NCBI GenBank assembly: GCA_036250195.1
Contig: JAVHZZ010000004.1
Location: forward strand, 143,357,729 to 143,421,728
Origin: Mixophyes australis
Taxonomy: Eukaryota; Chordata; Amphibia; Anura; Limnodynastidae
Length of the DNA stretch: 64,000 nucleotides
Direction of reading: 5' to 3'
Below the pieces are notes generated by a model, which saw only the letters and a program-made list of their open reading frames with translations, made no database searches and was not told the origin of the DNA. Below, piece by piece: positions 12,168 to 25,700 of this stretch (position 1 is the first letter of the stretch; each line of letters opens with the position of its first letter). The position numbers and the translations under genes were made by a program.

Positions 12168-12505
12168 CTGAAGATAAGTCTCAAGAGCAGTCCATTTGTT
12201 CCATTCTGCCAAATTAGCTCCATTCTTCAAATACATTCTAATACAGGCATCCCTCTCTTTGGGCATCAAGGATGGGTGAGCTTGATCCCTAGGGATTCCA
12301 AACACTGTTTCATGTACATATACAGACCATAGGTTGCATGTGGCTTCTTTAGTGTTAGACGAAAACTCCCAAACATGCTGTTGTTGATTGTGTCCAAGTT
12401 CATGTATAGGCCCCCAAATTCCAACTTTCTTCATACTCTGAAGGTCTATTATTTCATTTGCTGATTTGAAATGACACATGACTGGGTATCCAGTATGCAT
12501 CCAAC
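12168..12505 (-). CDS. TCAF-like exon 6 (M60-like HELGH exon)
   Basis: The acceptor is TTTCTACAG at 12506 and the donor GTATGA begins at 12167; the exon enters in phase 1 and leaves in phase 0. It encodes GWMHTGYPVMCH, then GPIHELGHNQQQHVWEF, NTKEATCNLWSVYVHETV and WNKWTALETYLQ. HELGH (bases 12390-12404) matches the HExxH zinc-protease motif of M60-like peptidases. The Glu in TKEATCNLWS is a candidate third zinc ligand. Whether the protein is catalytic is unknown. Confidence 0.93.
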
Positions 12506-13715
12506 CTGTAGAAATAGAGGCAAACCATACAAACTAAACAATTATGTGACTGATAACTATTGTAGTTGTGAATAATGCCACAACATTTAATTTGAATGTT
12601 TTTACAAATACACTTGTCCCCCTTACCAGCTAAGATCTGCACATCTGTCACAATTCTTTCAGGACGCAGAAATTTCTTTGGAATCATTGCAAGTTCAGCT
12701 ATTGCCCTCATAATCTTGTCCCATTGTGATAACAGAGCTTCTGGATTCTCTAATGAGCGTATTTTATCAGAGGGGACAGTCAAGATAATGTTTTCTGTTA
12801 TTAGCTCAGCCCAAGGTGTTGGAAAATTACGAATTGTTTTCAACCAAGATGAAGGGTTGGTCTGGCCTGAGGAGAAATTAAATATACAGTAGTTTATATT
12901 ATTTTACAATGCAAGATTGTAGCCATTGTAAACAGTGAAAATTATAGTGATATGTCATTGAGAGAAGACAATTTTGTGACCTCCAAAACCTTCTTAGACT
13001 TCCATTACCATATAAAACATGAAGCCTCAGGTAGTGCAGGAACATATAGCCAGTAAAATGATGCCCGCCTTGAGAAATCTTGGGACCAAGTACAACTTGA
13101 CAAACAGGACCACCACCTGCACTTACCCTTATTCTAGCAATTATAATGCAGAGCCCATTCTGATGAAAAATAAGCCTATTCTAATGATTACTATAGAAAT
13201 CAGTGTTCATTATGAAGAACAATGTACAACACAGACCTAGGACTCCTTTAAGTTTAGTATGAAAAATCAGGACATCCATGTTATCTAAAGATGGGTAGGC
13301 CAAAAAATCCCAAGTAAGGTTTAACAGTTATAGGTAACTATTCAATTTTATTCAATTTTGTTCTGTTTGTTTGGGTGCATCATTAGTTTAAATATGGGAA
13401 ATTAAAGGCTATACATGATGTGATTATACTACATTGTCTGGTAAACTGGGTGTTCGTTGTTATACTTAAGTTTTAGCTAGACTGCCCAGAGCTGCTCACC
13501 ATAGGGTGACTTCTATCATTGTAGGATGTAGGGGGGGCGCCTATATAACAGCCCGTCAGATAAGCAGGAACTGCCCTGAGGAAGCCACACCCCTGTGGGA
13601 ACCAGAATAAAAGTGAGATTCGCCCCAACAACATGTGTCTGATGTTATTTGTTTACTGTATTTTGTATTGTTATAGCATGTACTCTCTTGTCGTGGTGCC
13701 CTATAAATAAAGGTT

Positions 13716-13756
<41 letters not shown>

Positions 13757-16700
13757 TAAAACACCCCAGCAGAATCTAGGAAGATTAGAAGAAATTGTGT
13801 CACGGGCACTAGGAGTTTTGCCCAGGAATTCACCAGATGACTGGGCTTACCAGAGTAGTGAAGTTCACACAACGGTCCTCTGGTAGCGGGGTGATTAGCG
13901 GAACAGATATCACAGCAGATGGAGAGAGAATGACAATAAATAATAGGAAAGTCAGTGACTTGCAGCAATCTTTGGTCAATGAATCAGCGACTAGCTGATA
14001 TAGTGGAAAGGCAGATTTGAACACGGAGATCAGGATGGACGTGAGTAGATGCAGGGAGGTAGCAGGGAAGTCAGTGGTCTGCGTACAGCAAGTTGTACCA
14101 CTGCTTATGGTGAAGAGACTTGTCCAGGTGCAGGTAGGTAGCGGTGAAGTCAGTGGTCTGCGAATAGCAAGTTGTACCACTGCTTATGGTGAGAAGACTT
14201 GTCCAGGTGCAGGTAGGTAGCGGGGAAGTCGGTGGTCTGCGTATAGCAAGTTGTACCACTGCTTAATAGGTGAGGATGTGTACAAGTGTTGATGAGTGGA
14301 AGCATACAAAGATAATAGGATGCAGACACTGAGAGCACAGAGGAACTTGATCCCAATAGGTATGCAGCGTATCCAACAAAGTCTATATAACGGTATGTGT
14401 GGCGCTGCTTGGTAGAGACTTGCTCAGCACAGATATGCAGGCCAATAATGGATAGTCAATCACAGTTATGCATATAACGACTGAGTAGTATGGTTAATTC
14501 CAAACAGGTATGCAGCGTAACAATAACAGTCTATAGCGGGTATGGATACCGCTGCTGAGCGTGGAAACTTGTCCTAGCGGATATGCAGAGTAAACGTAGA
14601 AAGTCAACAACAGATAGGCATACCGCTATTCAGTAGAACAGTCTGTCCACAGGGAGATGCAGGAACTGCAGAGGCGCTGGACGGCAGAGACGAGTGTAGG
14701 AACCACAGGTGAGTAGATCCGGTAATCAGAGTCCAGCTGAGGACACAGGCAGGAAACAGGAGACTGTAGCAGGTATGGAAACCAGCGATGAGTAGCACAG
14801 GGAATCCACAGAAACTGAAGACACTAGTAGTACACAGGAGATAGTAGCGGGTATGGAAACCAGCGATGAGTAGATCAGGAATCAGCAGGAAACTGAAGAC
14901 ACTAGTAGAACACAGGGGACACCTTCAGAGACTCACAGGGAATGAGACTCCAAGATCAGGCAATGAGGTAATGCACACAGGTGCCTTAAATAGGGAGTTG
15001 CCTGATCAACCAATTTGGATTAAAAGCAACAGTCACAAGAGTTCTTGGGAGCTGCGCATGCGCAGACCATCAGAATGGCGGACGGCCGTGGTTCAGGATA
15101 GGTGCCGGCAGGAAGGCTAGAGAGCCACGCACCAGCGCAGAGGCACTCACGGTCCGGTGAGTGACAGTACCCCCCCTTTTAAAGGTGGGCACAGAACACA
15201 TGGAGCCGGGTTTGCCCGGATTCTGGGAATAGAATTTTTTCAGGAGAGCTGGGGCCTTGAGATCATCAGCCCGGATCCAGGAACGCTCCTCTGGGCCAAA
15301 GCCCTTCCAGTGCACAAGGAAACGAAGAACTCCTCGCGAAATTTTTGCGTCTAATATATGAGTGATCTCAAACTCCTCCTCTTGATGAACTTGAACTGGC
15401 CGAGGTGCTGAAGGAGGAACAGAGAAACGGTTGATGATAAGAGGCTTGAGTAATGACACATGGAAGGCGTTGGAGATACGAAGGTTCTTGGGTAGTAGAA
15501 GTTTGAAGCAGACTGGATTTATCACTTGAATGATCCTATATGGACCAATGAAACGAGGAGCAAACTTCATAGATGGAACCTTCAAGCGAATATTTTTGGT
15601 AGAAAGCCATACACGATCTCCAATCTTTAGTGGTGGAATAGCCCGCCTCTTTTTATCCGCAAAGGACTTGTATCTGGCAGATGTCTTTTTTAAACAGGTT
15701 TTAACCTGAGACCAGATATCTTTGAAGGTCTGACAAACAGTCTCCACAGCAGGAACTTGGGTGTGAGGGAGGGCAGGAAATTCCGGGAAAGATGGATGGT
15801 GACCGTAAACCACAAAGAATGGACTTCTTGAAGATGACTCGTGATACATGTTGTTATGGGCAAATTCAGCCCATGGGAGTAAATCTACCCAGTTGTCTTG
15901 GTTGGCTGAGGAGAACATCCTAATGAAAGTTTCAAGATCTTGATTGACTCTCTCGGTCTGTCCGTTTGATTGAGGATGGTAGGAAGATGAGAGTGATAAC
16001 CGAATACCCAAGGTTTTACAAAGGGCTCGCCAGAATCTGGAAACGAATTGTACTCCCCTATCCGAAACAATCTCAGAAGGACATCCATGGATTCGGAAAA
16101 TCTCTTTGATGAAATGATCGGCCAGAGTAGATGAAGAGGGTAAACCGGTCAAAGGAACGAAATGTGCCATTTTCGAAAATCGATCCACCACTACCCAGAT
16201 GGTATTACACTTTTTACTTGGAGGAAGATCAGTGACAAAGTCCATACTAATATGGGTCCAAGGTTTGGAAGGAATGGGTAGTGGTTGTAGTAATCCCGCT
16301 GGTGTTCTGCGGGGAGTTTTAAACTGGGAACACAGCTCACAAGCGGCCACAAAGTCTTTGACATCTTTCCTCATAGAGGGCCACCAGTAGCTTCAAGAAA
16401 GGATTTCTAAGGCCTTGCGTTCACCCGAATGTCCAGAAAAACGTGAAGAATGGAACCAAGACAATATTTTCCTCCTAAGAGATGGAGGCACGAGGGTTCT
16501 CCCAAATGGTAGCACCTTGGTAGACGAAGTGGCCAGAGACACACACTTGGGATCTAAAATAGAATGGTTAGGACCATCTTCAACGTCTGAGGACGTCACG
16601 AATGCCCGAGACAGGGTGTCTGCTTTTTTATTTTTGGCAGCCGGTTTGAAGGTTATAATAAGTTCAAAACGGGAAAAGAAAAGAGACCATCTTGCTTGAA

Positions 16701-19700
16701 GGGGATTCAAACATTGAGCTGACTGTAGATATGACAGGTTTTTGTGATCCGTAAAAATAGTTACAGGATGACGAGCTCCCTCCAGTAGATATCTCCATTC
16801 CTCTAATGCTGCTTTTATGGCCAACAACTCCTTGTCCCCGATGGTATAATTCCTCTCCGCGGGTAGAAGACTTCGGGAATAAAAGGCACAAGGATGGAAT
16901 TTTTGTTGCTCCGATCTTTGGGATAATATGGCCCCTAAGCCAACATTAGAGACGTCTACCTCTAGGAAGAAGGGAAGCATCACATCAGGCTGTCAAAGAA
17001 CAGGAGCAGAGGAGAAGGACTCTTTGAGAGACTGAAAAGCTTGAAGGGCCTCGGAGGACCACAGTTTAGTGTTAGCCCCCTTGCGGGTCAGGGCCACTAT
17101 AGGAGAGGCAATGGACGAAAACCCTTGAATGAAGCATCTGTAATAATTTGCAAATCCTAAAAAGAGTTGGATTGCTCGGAGAGTAGTTGGCTGGGGCCAA
17201 CGTAATACAGCGTTCACCTTCCCTGGATCCATCTTAAGACCGACTCCGGACACAATGTATCCCAGGAATGGAATCTGGGATAACTCGAATGAACATTTCT
17301 CTAGCTTGCAAAATAAAGAATTTCTTCGGAGTCTGGAAAGGACCTCTGCCACCTGTTGATGATGAGTGGGCAGATCCTGGGAAAAAATTAATATGTCGTC
17401 CAGATAGACGACGACACAGACATACAGCAAGTCCCGGAAGATCTCATTCACGAAACCCTGGAAGACAGCGGGGGCGTTACACAACCCGAAGGGCATAACT
17501 AGATATTCATAATGGCCATCCCTGGTGTTAAAAGCTGTCTTCCATTTGTCTCCGGACTTGATCCGGATTAAATTATAGGCACCTCGAAGATCCAACTTGG
17601 TAAAGATCCGGGCTCCCTTAATGCGATCGAAAAGTTCAGTAATTAACGGAATAGGGTACCGATTTTTGATGGTAATGGCATTGAGTCCACGAAAATCTAT
17701 ACAGGGACGTAATGATCCATATTTCTTCTTTACGAAAAAGAACCCCGCTCCAGCAGGAGAGGTAGAAGGTCGGATAAATCCTCGCTGGAGGTTCTCTTTA
17801 ATATACTCAGATGTTGCTTGAGTCTCAGGGAATGAAAGTGGATACACACGGCCCCTAGAAGGACTCTTGCCAGGTTGTAAGTCAATCGGACAATCCCATG
17901 CCCGATGAGGAGGAAGGCGTTCTGACTGAACCTTATCGAACACATCCGCAAAGGAAGCATACTGTGGAGGGAGGCCCGGAGGACATGGTGAAATGGACGA
18001 CTGCTGTATTTTGAGTGGAACAACTTGAGAGAGACAACGATGACGACATTTGGGACCCCAGGAAGTGACTTGAGGAGTGTTCCAGTCAATCTGAGGGGAA
18101 TGAAGTTGAAGCCATGGAAGGCCTAGTACGATGGGACTGGTAGTAACAGGAAGGATCAATAAAGAAATTTTTTCTTGGTGTAAGGCTCCAATTTGAAGAG
18201 TCAGTGGAGACGTACTTTGAGTAATGAGACCATTAATTATAAGTGATCCATCAATAGCAGTAACGGCAATGGGAACCTTTAAGGAAATCACTGGTAGAGA
18301 CCATTGATTCACTAGGGAACTAGAGATAAAATTTCCAGCAGCTCCAGAATCTATAAGTGCTTGAGAGACAAAGGATTTGGTAGCAAAGGAAACGGTGACA
18401 TCAAAAGCACAAACTTTCACATTCGTAGAACATGGAGAGGACTCCAGGGACCCTAACCTTACCTCTCCAGAACTGGTTAGGCCCTGGCATTTCCTGACTT
18501 CCTAGGACATGAGTTCAGCATGTGAGTAGAGTCAGCGCAATAGATACAGAGTCTATTTTTCACTCTTCGTTCTCTCTCCTCAGATGTTAGTTTAGAGCGA
18601 CCTAGCTCCATAGGTTCTACTGGAGGTGGAGAATGACGAACTTGAGATACTGAGCGAAGAGGCGCTTTGCAGGAAGTTATTCTCTCGGAATCTCTCTCAC
18701 GAAATCTCATGTCTACACGATGGCAAAGGGAAATCAAATCATCCAAGGAGGAGGGTAACTCTTGAGAGGTCAGTGCGTCTTTAATTTTATCGGAAAGCCC
18801 CTGCCAGAAGGCGGCGATCAATGCCTCAGTGTTCCACTGAAGTTCAGAGGCAAGTATCCGAAATTGAATGACATACTGAGCCACAGTCCGAGATCCTTGG
18901 CGTAGTCGGAGGATACTGGAAGCTGCAGAGATAACACGACCAGGTTCGTGAAAAAATACTTCGAAACGTAGAAATAAACAAGGCACTATCTTGCAATAAA
19001 GGGTCATTTTTCTCCCACAGAGGGGAGGCCCAATGCGAGAGCCTGTCCGGAAAACAAAGAGATGAGGTAGGCCACTTTGGAACGATGAGTAGAGAAGTTA
19101 TGAGGTTGAAGTTCAAAATGAAGGGAGCATTGATTAAGAAAGCCCCTACAGGTTTTGGGATCTCCATCATATTTAGAAGGAGTAGGCAGGTGTAGCGTGG
19201 AAGCGATGGACACCTGGGATGGCACTGGGGGAGGAGTTGGAGATACTGGAAGCTCAACGGTTGCTGCTACATTTTGCACAGGGGTTCCTTGGGAGGCTAA
19301 AGCCTGACAAAATTGCAACGACTGTTGTTGGCGAACATCTTGTTGTTCGATTCGGGTGACCAGATACTGCAGCATCTCTTTAGCTGTTGGTTCCGATCCT
19401 GGGTCTGTCATGGCCTGATCTTACTGTCACGTGCACTAGGAGTTTTGCCCAGGAATTCACCAGATGACTGGGCTTACCAGAGTAGTGAAGTTCACACAAC
19501 GATCCTCTGGTAGCGGGGTGATTAGCGGAACAGATATCACAGCAGATGGAGAGAGAATGCCAATAAATAATAGGAAAGTCAGTGACTTGCAGCAATCTTT
19601 GGTCAATGAATCAGCGACTAGCTGAAATAGTGGAAAGGCAGATTTGAACACGGAGATCAGGATGGACATGAGTAGATACAGGGAGGTAGCAGGGAAGTCA

Positions 19701-22700
19701 GTGGTCTGCGTACAGCAAGTTGTACCACTGCTTATGGTGAAGAGACTTGTCCAGGTGCAGGTAGGAAGCGGGGAAGTCAGTGGTCTGCGAATAGCAAGTT
19801 GTACCACTGCTTATGGTGAGAAGACTTGTCCAGGTGCAGGTAGGTAGCGGGGAAGTCAGTGGTCTGCGTATAGCAAGTTGTACCACTGCTTAATAGGTGA
19901 TGATGTGTACAAGTGTTGATGAGTGGAAGCATACAAAGATAATAGGATGCAGACACTGAGAGCACAGAGGAACTTGATCCCAATAGGTATGCAGCTTATC
20001 AAACAAAGTCTATATAACGGTATGTGTGGCGCTGCTTGGTAGAGACTTGCTCAGCACAGATATGCAGGCCAATAATGGATAGTCAATCACAGTTATGCAT
20101 ATAACGACTGAGTAGTACGGTAAATTCCAAACAGGTATGCAGCGTAACAATAACAGTCTATAGCGGGTATGGATACCGCTGCTGAGCGTGGAAACTTGTC
20201 CTAGCGGATATGCAGAGTAAACGTAGAAAGTCAACAACAGATAGGCATACCGCTATTCAGTAGAACAGTCTGTCCACAGGGAGATGCAGGAACTACAGAG
20301 AAGCTGGACGGCAGAGACGAGTGTAGGAACCACAGGTGAGTAGATCCGGTAATCAGAGTCCAGCTGAGGACACAGGCAGGAAACAGGAGACTGTAGCAGG
20401 TATGGAAACCAGCGATGAGTAGCACAGGGAATCCACAGAAACTGAAGACACTAGTAGTACACAGGAGATAGTAGCGGGTATGGAAACCAGCGATGAGTAG
20501 ATCAGGAATCAGCAGGAAACTGAAGACACTAGTAGAACACAGGGGACACCTTCAGAGACTCACAGGGAATGAGACTCCAAGATCAGGCAATGAGGTAATG
20601 CACACAGGTGCCTTAAATAGGGAGTTGCCTGATCAACCAATTTGGATTAAAAGCAACAGTCACAAGAGTTCTTGGGAGCTGCGCATGCGCAGACCATCAG
20701 GATGGCGGACGGCCGCGGTTCAGGATAGGTGCCGGCAGGAAGGCTAGAGAGCCACGCACCAGCGCAGAGGCACTCACGGTCCGGTGAGTGACAACTTGGT
20801 GGGTCCAAAGCTGCATTTGTGCTGGAATTTTTATACTTTGTACATTGACTTAACAGTTTTTCTATGGTCCTTCTGATTGAAAGATCTATAGTCTATCCAA
20901 TTAAAAGATGTCTTAGAAAAGTAGCGTCTCTTGTAAACAATTTCAATGATTCTGCTTCAGTGTCGTTCCACATTCTGCCCTAACCCTCACTTAATGCATT
21001 TTGCAAGTATGTATAAGCATGCGTGAACACTCATACTAAAAGTAGTCCCAATAGTGCAAAACAAGATTCACATATTTGCACTGCAACGACCCTCACGTGT
21101 GACTGTTCCAGAAACTAGTCATACTTTAATATCAGGAAGCAATATTACATAACATAAGTTAAAAAAAGTTATCTTGGAAGCATATAAAAGACTAATAAAC
21201 ACTGAATACTGAGTCATATACTTACCGTTTATGAAGGTTGGAGCTGGCTCCCCTCCATAGATTGTAACTGGAACAATACCTAGTTGGCTTTTCCCTTTGA
21301 CAATAACATATAGAAGTCCTCCCCAGACACAGGATATCACAACCTTCTCGCCAAGAACATTCTTTTTACGAACAACCACTGGGGCACGATACAAATCCTT
21401 TGCTGCACTCAAGTCATCTGACTGACAGCCAATCTGGACCTGTGATACACCAAGCAGATAATGTGAGTAAAATTATATTACTCATTACCATACATTGTGG
21501 TCAGCACTCGTGCTCCTCATCTGTTGGAGTATGTTCTTGTATGTAATAACTAAATATTACATATGGCGTTGTTCTGCTCCAAAAACGGAGCTTAGCAGCT
21601 CAGTGTACATTACTATATAGAGCAGTGGTGTACAACACATCTGCTTTATATAATACTGCTATATTATATTATTATGGGAGAGGCAAGCAAATTTGTGTGG
21701 AAACACAGTGGAACAAGTGTTTTATCACTTTACATGGAGTACTAAAGATTATAGTCCTGCAGTACTGCTGTGCATCTCCCCTGGACCATAGGGCATAGGG
21801 AGATTTCATATTCTATCTTCTTGTGCCAGTGCTGAAGTAATTGCGCAGCGCACATCAGAGAAAAGAGAATATAAAATCTCTCTAGATCCAAGATGACTGA
21901 TATCCCACTGTTCGAGTACAGCCCAGAAAGAATGAGTGCTCTAGTTAGGTAAGTCGGAAATCACTAATCACTTATTATTTCTATAAGGGGGCACTAATCA
22001 TGTATTATTACTATATGATTAGAACTTCATCCTCACAGCACTGTGATCATGACTTCGATTACCAACCATGGCCTTATCTGTGTGGAGTTGGTATGTTCTC
22101 CCTGTGGGTTTCCTTAAGGTGCCTGGTTTCCTCCCACATTCCAAAAACATACTAGTAGGTTAATTGACTGTTATTAAATTGACCTTAATCTCTTTCTATG
22201 TGTCTGTTTGTGTATTATGGAATTTAGACTGTAAGCTCCAATGAGGCAGGGACTGATGTGAGTTAGTGGCACTATATAAATAGCTGCTGCTGATGATAAA
22301 GGGGGCACTAGTCATTTATTATTTCTAGAATACTTTATTATTACTATTTGGGGGCAGTATCGGGGCCCTCCCTGAGAATAGCCCGATGCTGAGTAGCATA
22401 GGTTTTTACACAGTGTAAGGGGTAAAACCAGATATTTCCCATCTAGTTAGATACATTTCCAGCTTTTGTTTGGGAGTGAAAACAAAAACCCACATGTTTT
22501 CCTGTTTGGTGGAGGGGGGTTTAATAATAAAAAAAGTGTTTGGTTAGACATCCCAACATTTAAAATAAAGACAGACATTAAACTTTTTGTACAAACCTAC
22601 AAACTTTTCAACATATTGCAAACATGCTTGTGTCTCAGCAGGCCTTTGTGCACAAATTGACAGAATTTCTATTCAGAGGACAATTATAGCACAAAACACG

Positions 22701-25700
22701 CACGTTTACAGAAATACACATTGACAGTATTTCTAATAGAGAAGTTACAATGTTGAGAGACAGAGGAATATGGGTCACAGGTCACAAAACGGATTGATTT
22801 TCCAAAAGATTGACAGCTAAGAGGTATAGATAATTATTGAGAGGGTCCTGCAACATCCACACCATCCTCATAAAAACACAGAAAACAGAAAAAATAACCC
22901 TCCTGAGTTGCAACACATTATCGTACACAATAACAGAGGGGTGTTTCTGAAGATCACCTGGAGACCTTTTCCCACAGCTGAGGCTGGAAACACAATTGTT
23001 GCAGTTTTTCTTGGAGGGAGGTAGAGTCCAGTACTTCTCCAGGCATCATCACCTGCAGCAGAATACCAACATCATCACATGTATTAAAGCATAATCACTC
23101 TGAACAAACAACACGATCGAAAATGACTGACAATGTAATTTTCTCTGTACCATAAAATAATTCTATAAGTAGTGTAATGGTAGAAGTGAAGACATGTAAG
23201 CTCTCAGAGGCACAGGGCCTGATCAACCACTAGGCTGACCAGGCTGCAGTCTGGGGCGCTGGGTCCCGGGGGGCGCTGGGCTGTGGGTATTTTTTTTTTT
23301 TTACATTTTTTTTTTAAAAAAAAAAAAAAAATTTTTTTTTCCATTCGCCGCAGGGGGGGGTGGAGGGCTCGACGATCAAAAGCATTGGTGGTCAGTGGTT
23401 AGCAACACACAGCCAATCGCCAGGCTGCCTGTTGCTGTGCAGCAGACAGGAAGCAGGACGTCTTCACTTCCTATCTGCTGATCTGAGGAGAGGAGCGACG
23501 CTGGCACAACTACAGGTAAGTGAAGGGGGGGAACTGCCCTGTATATCTATAGGGAGGGGGGGGAACTGCCCTGCATATCTATAGGGAGGGGGGGGGGGAA
23601 CTGCCCTGCATATCTATAGGGAGGGGGGGGGGAACTGCCCTGCATATCTATAGGGAGGGGGGGGGGAACTGCCCTGCATATCTATAGGGAGGGGGGGGGG
23701 AACTGCCCTGCATATCTATAGGGAGGGGGGGGAACTGCCCTGCATATCTATAGGGAGGGGGGGGGGAACTGCCCTGCATATCTATAGGGAGGGGGGGAAC
23801 TGCCCTGCATATCTATAGGGAGGGGGTGAACTGCCCTGCATATCTATAGGGAGGGGGGGGGGGACTGCCCTGCATATCTATAGGGAGGGGTAGGAGAACT
23901 GCCCTGCATATCTATAGGGAGGGGGGGAACTGCCCTGCATATCTATAGGGAGGGGGGGGAACTGCCCTGCATATCTATAGGGAGGGGGGGGGGGAACTGC
24001 CCTGCATATCTATAGGGAGGGGGGGGGAACTGCCCTGCATATCTATAGGGAGGGGGGGGAACTGCCCTGCATATCTATAGGGAGGGGGAATTGCCCCGCA
24101 TATCTATAGGGAGGGGGGAACTGCCCTGCATATCTGTAGGGAGGGGGAGAACTGCCCTGCATATCTATAGGGAGGGGGGGAACTGCCCTGCATATCTATA
24201 GGGAGGGGGGGGGGGGGAACTGCCCTGCATATCTATAAGGAGGGGGGGAACTGCCCTGCATATCTATAGGGAGGGGGAGAACTGCTCTGCATATCTATAG
24301 GGAAGGGGAACTGCCCTGCATATCTATAGGAAGGGGGGGGAAACTACCCTGCATATCTATAGGGAGGGGGGGAACTACCCTGCATATCTATAGGGAGGGG
24401 GGGGGAACTACACTGCATATCTATAGGGAGGGGGAGGGACTACCCTGCATATCTATAGGGAGGGGGGGGGGGACTGTCATGCATATGTATAGGGAGGGAG
24501 AGGGGGAATGTCATACAAATCTATAGGGTGGGAGGGGGGGGGGCTGCCATGAAAATCTATAGGGAGGGAGAGAGGTTGATATGTATGAAGGAGGGCAGAG
24601 GAGGGGAGCTGATATATGTGACTGGGGGAGTTTTAATGTGACGGGGGGGGGGATAGCTAGCTAGCAGAGTGGAGGTAAAGAAAATGGCTGCAGCAGGGGT
24701 TAAGGAAAATGGCTGTGGGGGGGGGGGGTTGTGGTTAAGGAAAATGGCTGCAGGGGGTATTTAAAAAATAGAGCAGCTTTGGGGGGCAGAATCTCATGAC
24801 TGTGTGGTGGTCACATGGGTGGTCTCAGCAATCACTAGAATACTAAATATTAGTGAGATGGGGCTGGTAGAGGTTTGTATTTGATTGACAACAAATATTC
24901 AGATATTGCTTATATATGCCTGTCCAATGGGGTACTTTTAGCTGGCCATAATGGAGTGTTTTGTTTTAACTAAAGGGCCTAATCATTCAGGGTTTGCATT
25001 ATAATACATTTTTGCATTTTCAAAACAGGACGCCAACTTTCCAGAAGCCAGCGAGAGGATAACAAAGTTGCAAGAGAGAAGAGCAAGAACAGGTAAGAGA
25101 CAATGGCACAATCTGTCTAAATTTGAATGCTGGAGAATACACCTGAACATTCATATTCAGGAGTGTTCCTATACACCTATATATTCGGAGGAGGGGGGGG
25201 TGGGGGGGGGGGGCGCTGCGGCCGTATTAGCCTAGGGCGGCCAGAACCCTTAATCAGGCCCTGCAGAGGCAGGTCCTCTCCCCCTATTGCCTCATGACTG
25301 TCTACTGTCCATCTTCCTTATATGTCCTTGTAATGATTTTGTTGCATTCTGTGTGATTCCCTACAGGTTTTTTTTACTCACACCCATTTATCCTTTTAGG
25401 TGTAATTGTTTTCATGTATTTCTGTATTAGTTATGTCTTATCTGTATTTGTACAATTGTCCGGCGCTACAGAATCTGTAGCGCCTTATTAATAAATAATA
25501 ATACAAATGAAAAATAGGAGAGCACTGATACAGAAAATGTAACACATTTTATAAAAATAGATATATAAAAACATATATGACGCTTACCAAGGCTGACGTT
25601 TTACATATGTCCCTGTGATACAGATAAATATCCAATGACTTATAGAAGATGGCACATATAATATGTTTCACAGAACATAAGATTGTATTCTCAAATGGAT

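Larger units (their letters stand above)
13798..20793 (-). mobile_element. Ty3/Gypsy LTR retrotransposon, sushi/chromovirus type
   Basis: A 6996-bp element lying in the TCAF intron between exons 4 and 5 and reading in the same direction as the gene. Two 1369-bp LTRs (13798-15166, 19425-20793) begin TGTCAC and end GTGACA. Flanking 5-mers AATTG and ACTTG make an imperfect 5-bp TSD. The internal order is gag, protease, reverse transcriptase, RNase H, integrase and a C-terminal chromodomain. This is the Ty3/Gypsy order, and the chromodomain plus the self-priming site point to the Tf1/sushi group. By eye the LTRs differ at about 19 positions (about 1.4 per cent), which implies a fairly recent insertion. 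gag carries two frameshifts and pol two in-frame TGA codons, so this copy is unlikely to be autonomous. Confidence 0.96.

Noticed and set aside
13540..13620. tRNA-like SINE head
   Set aside because: No clear A and B box pair or cloverleaf could be drawn.
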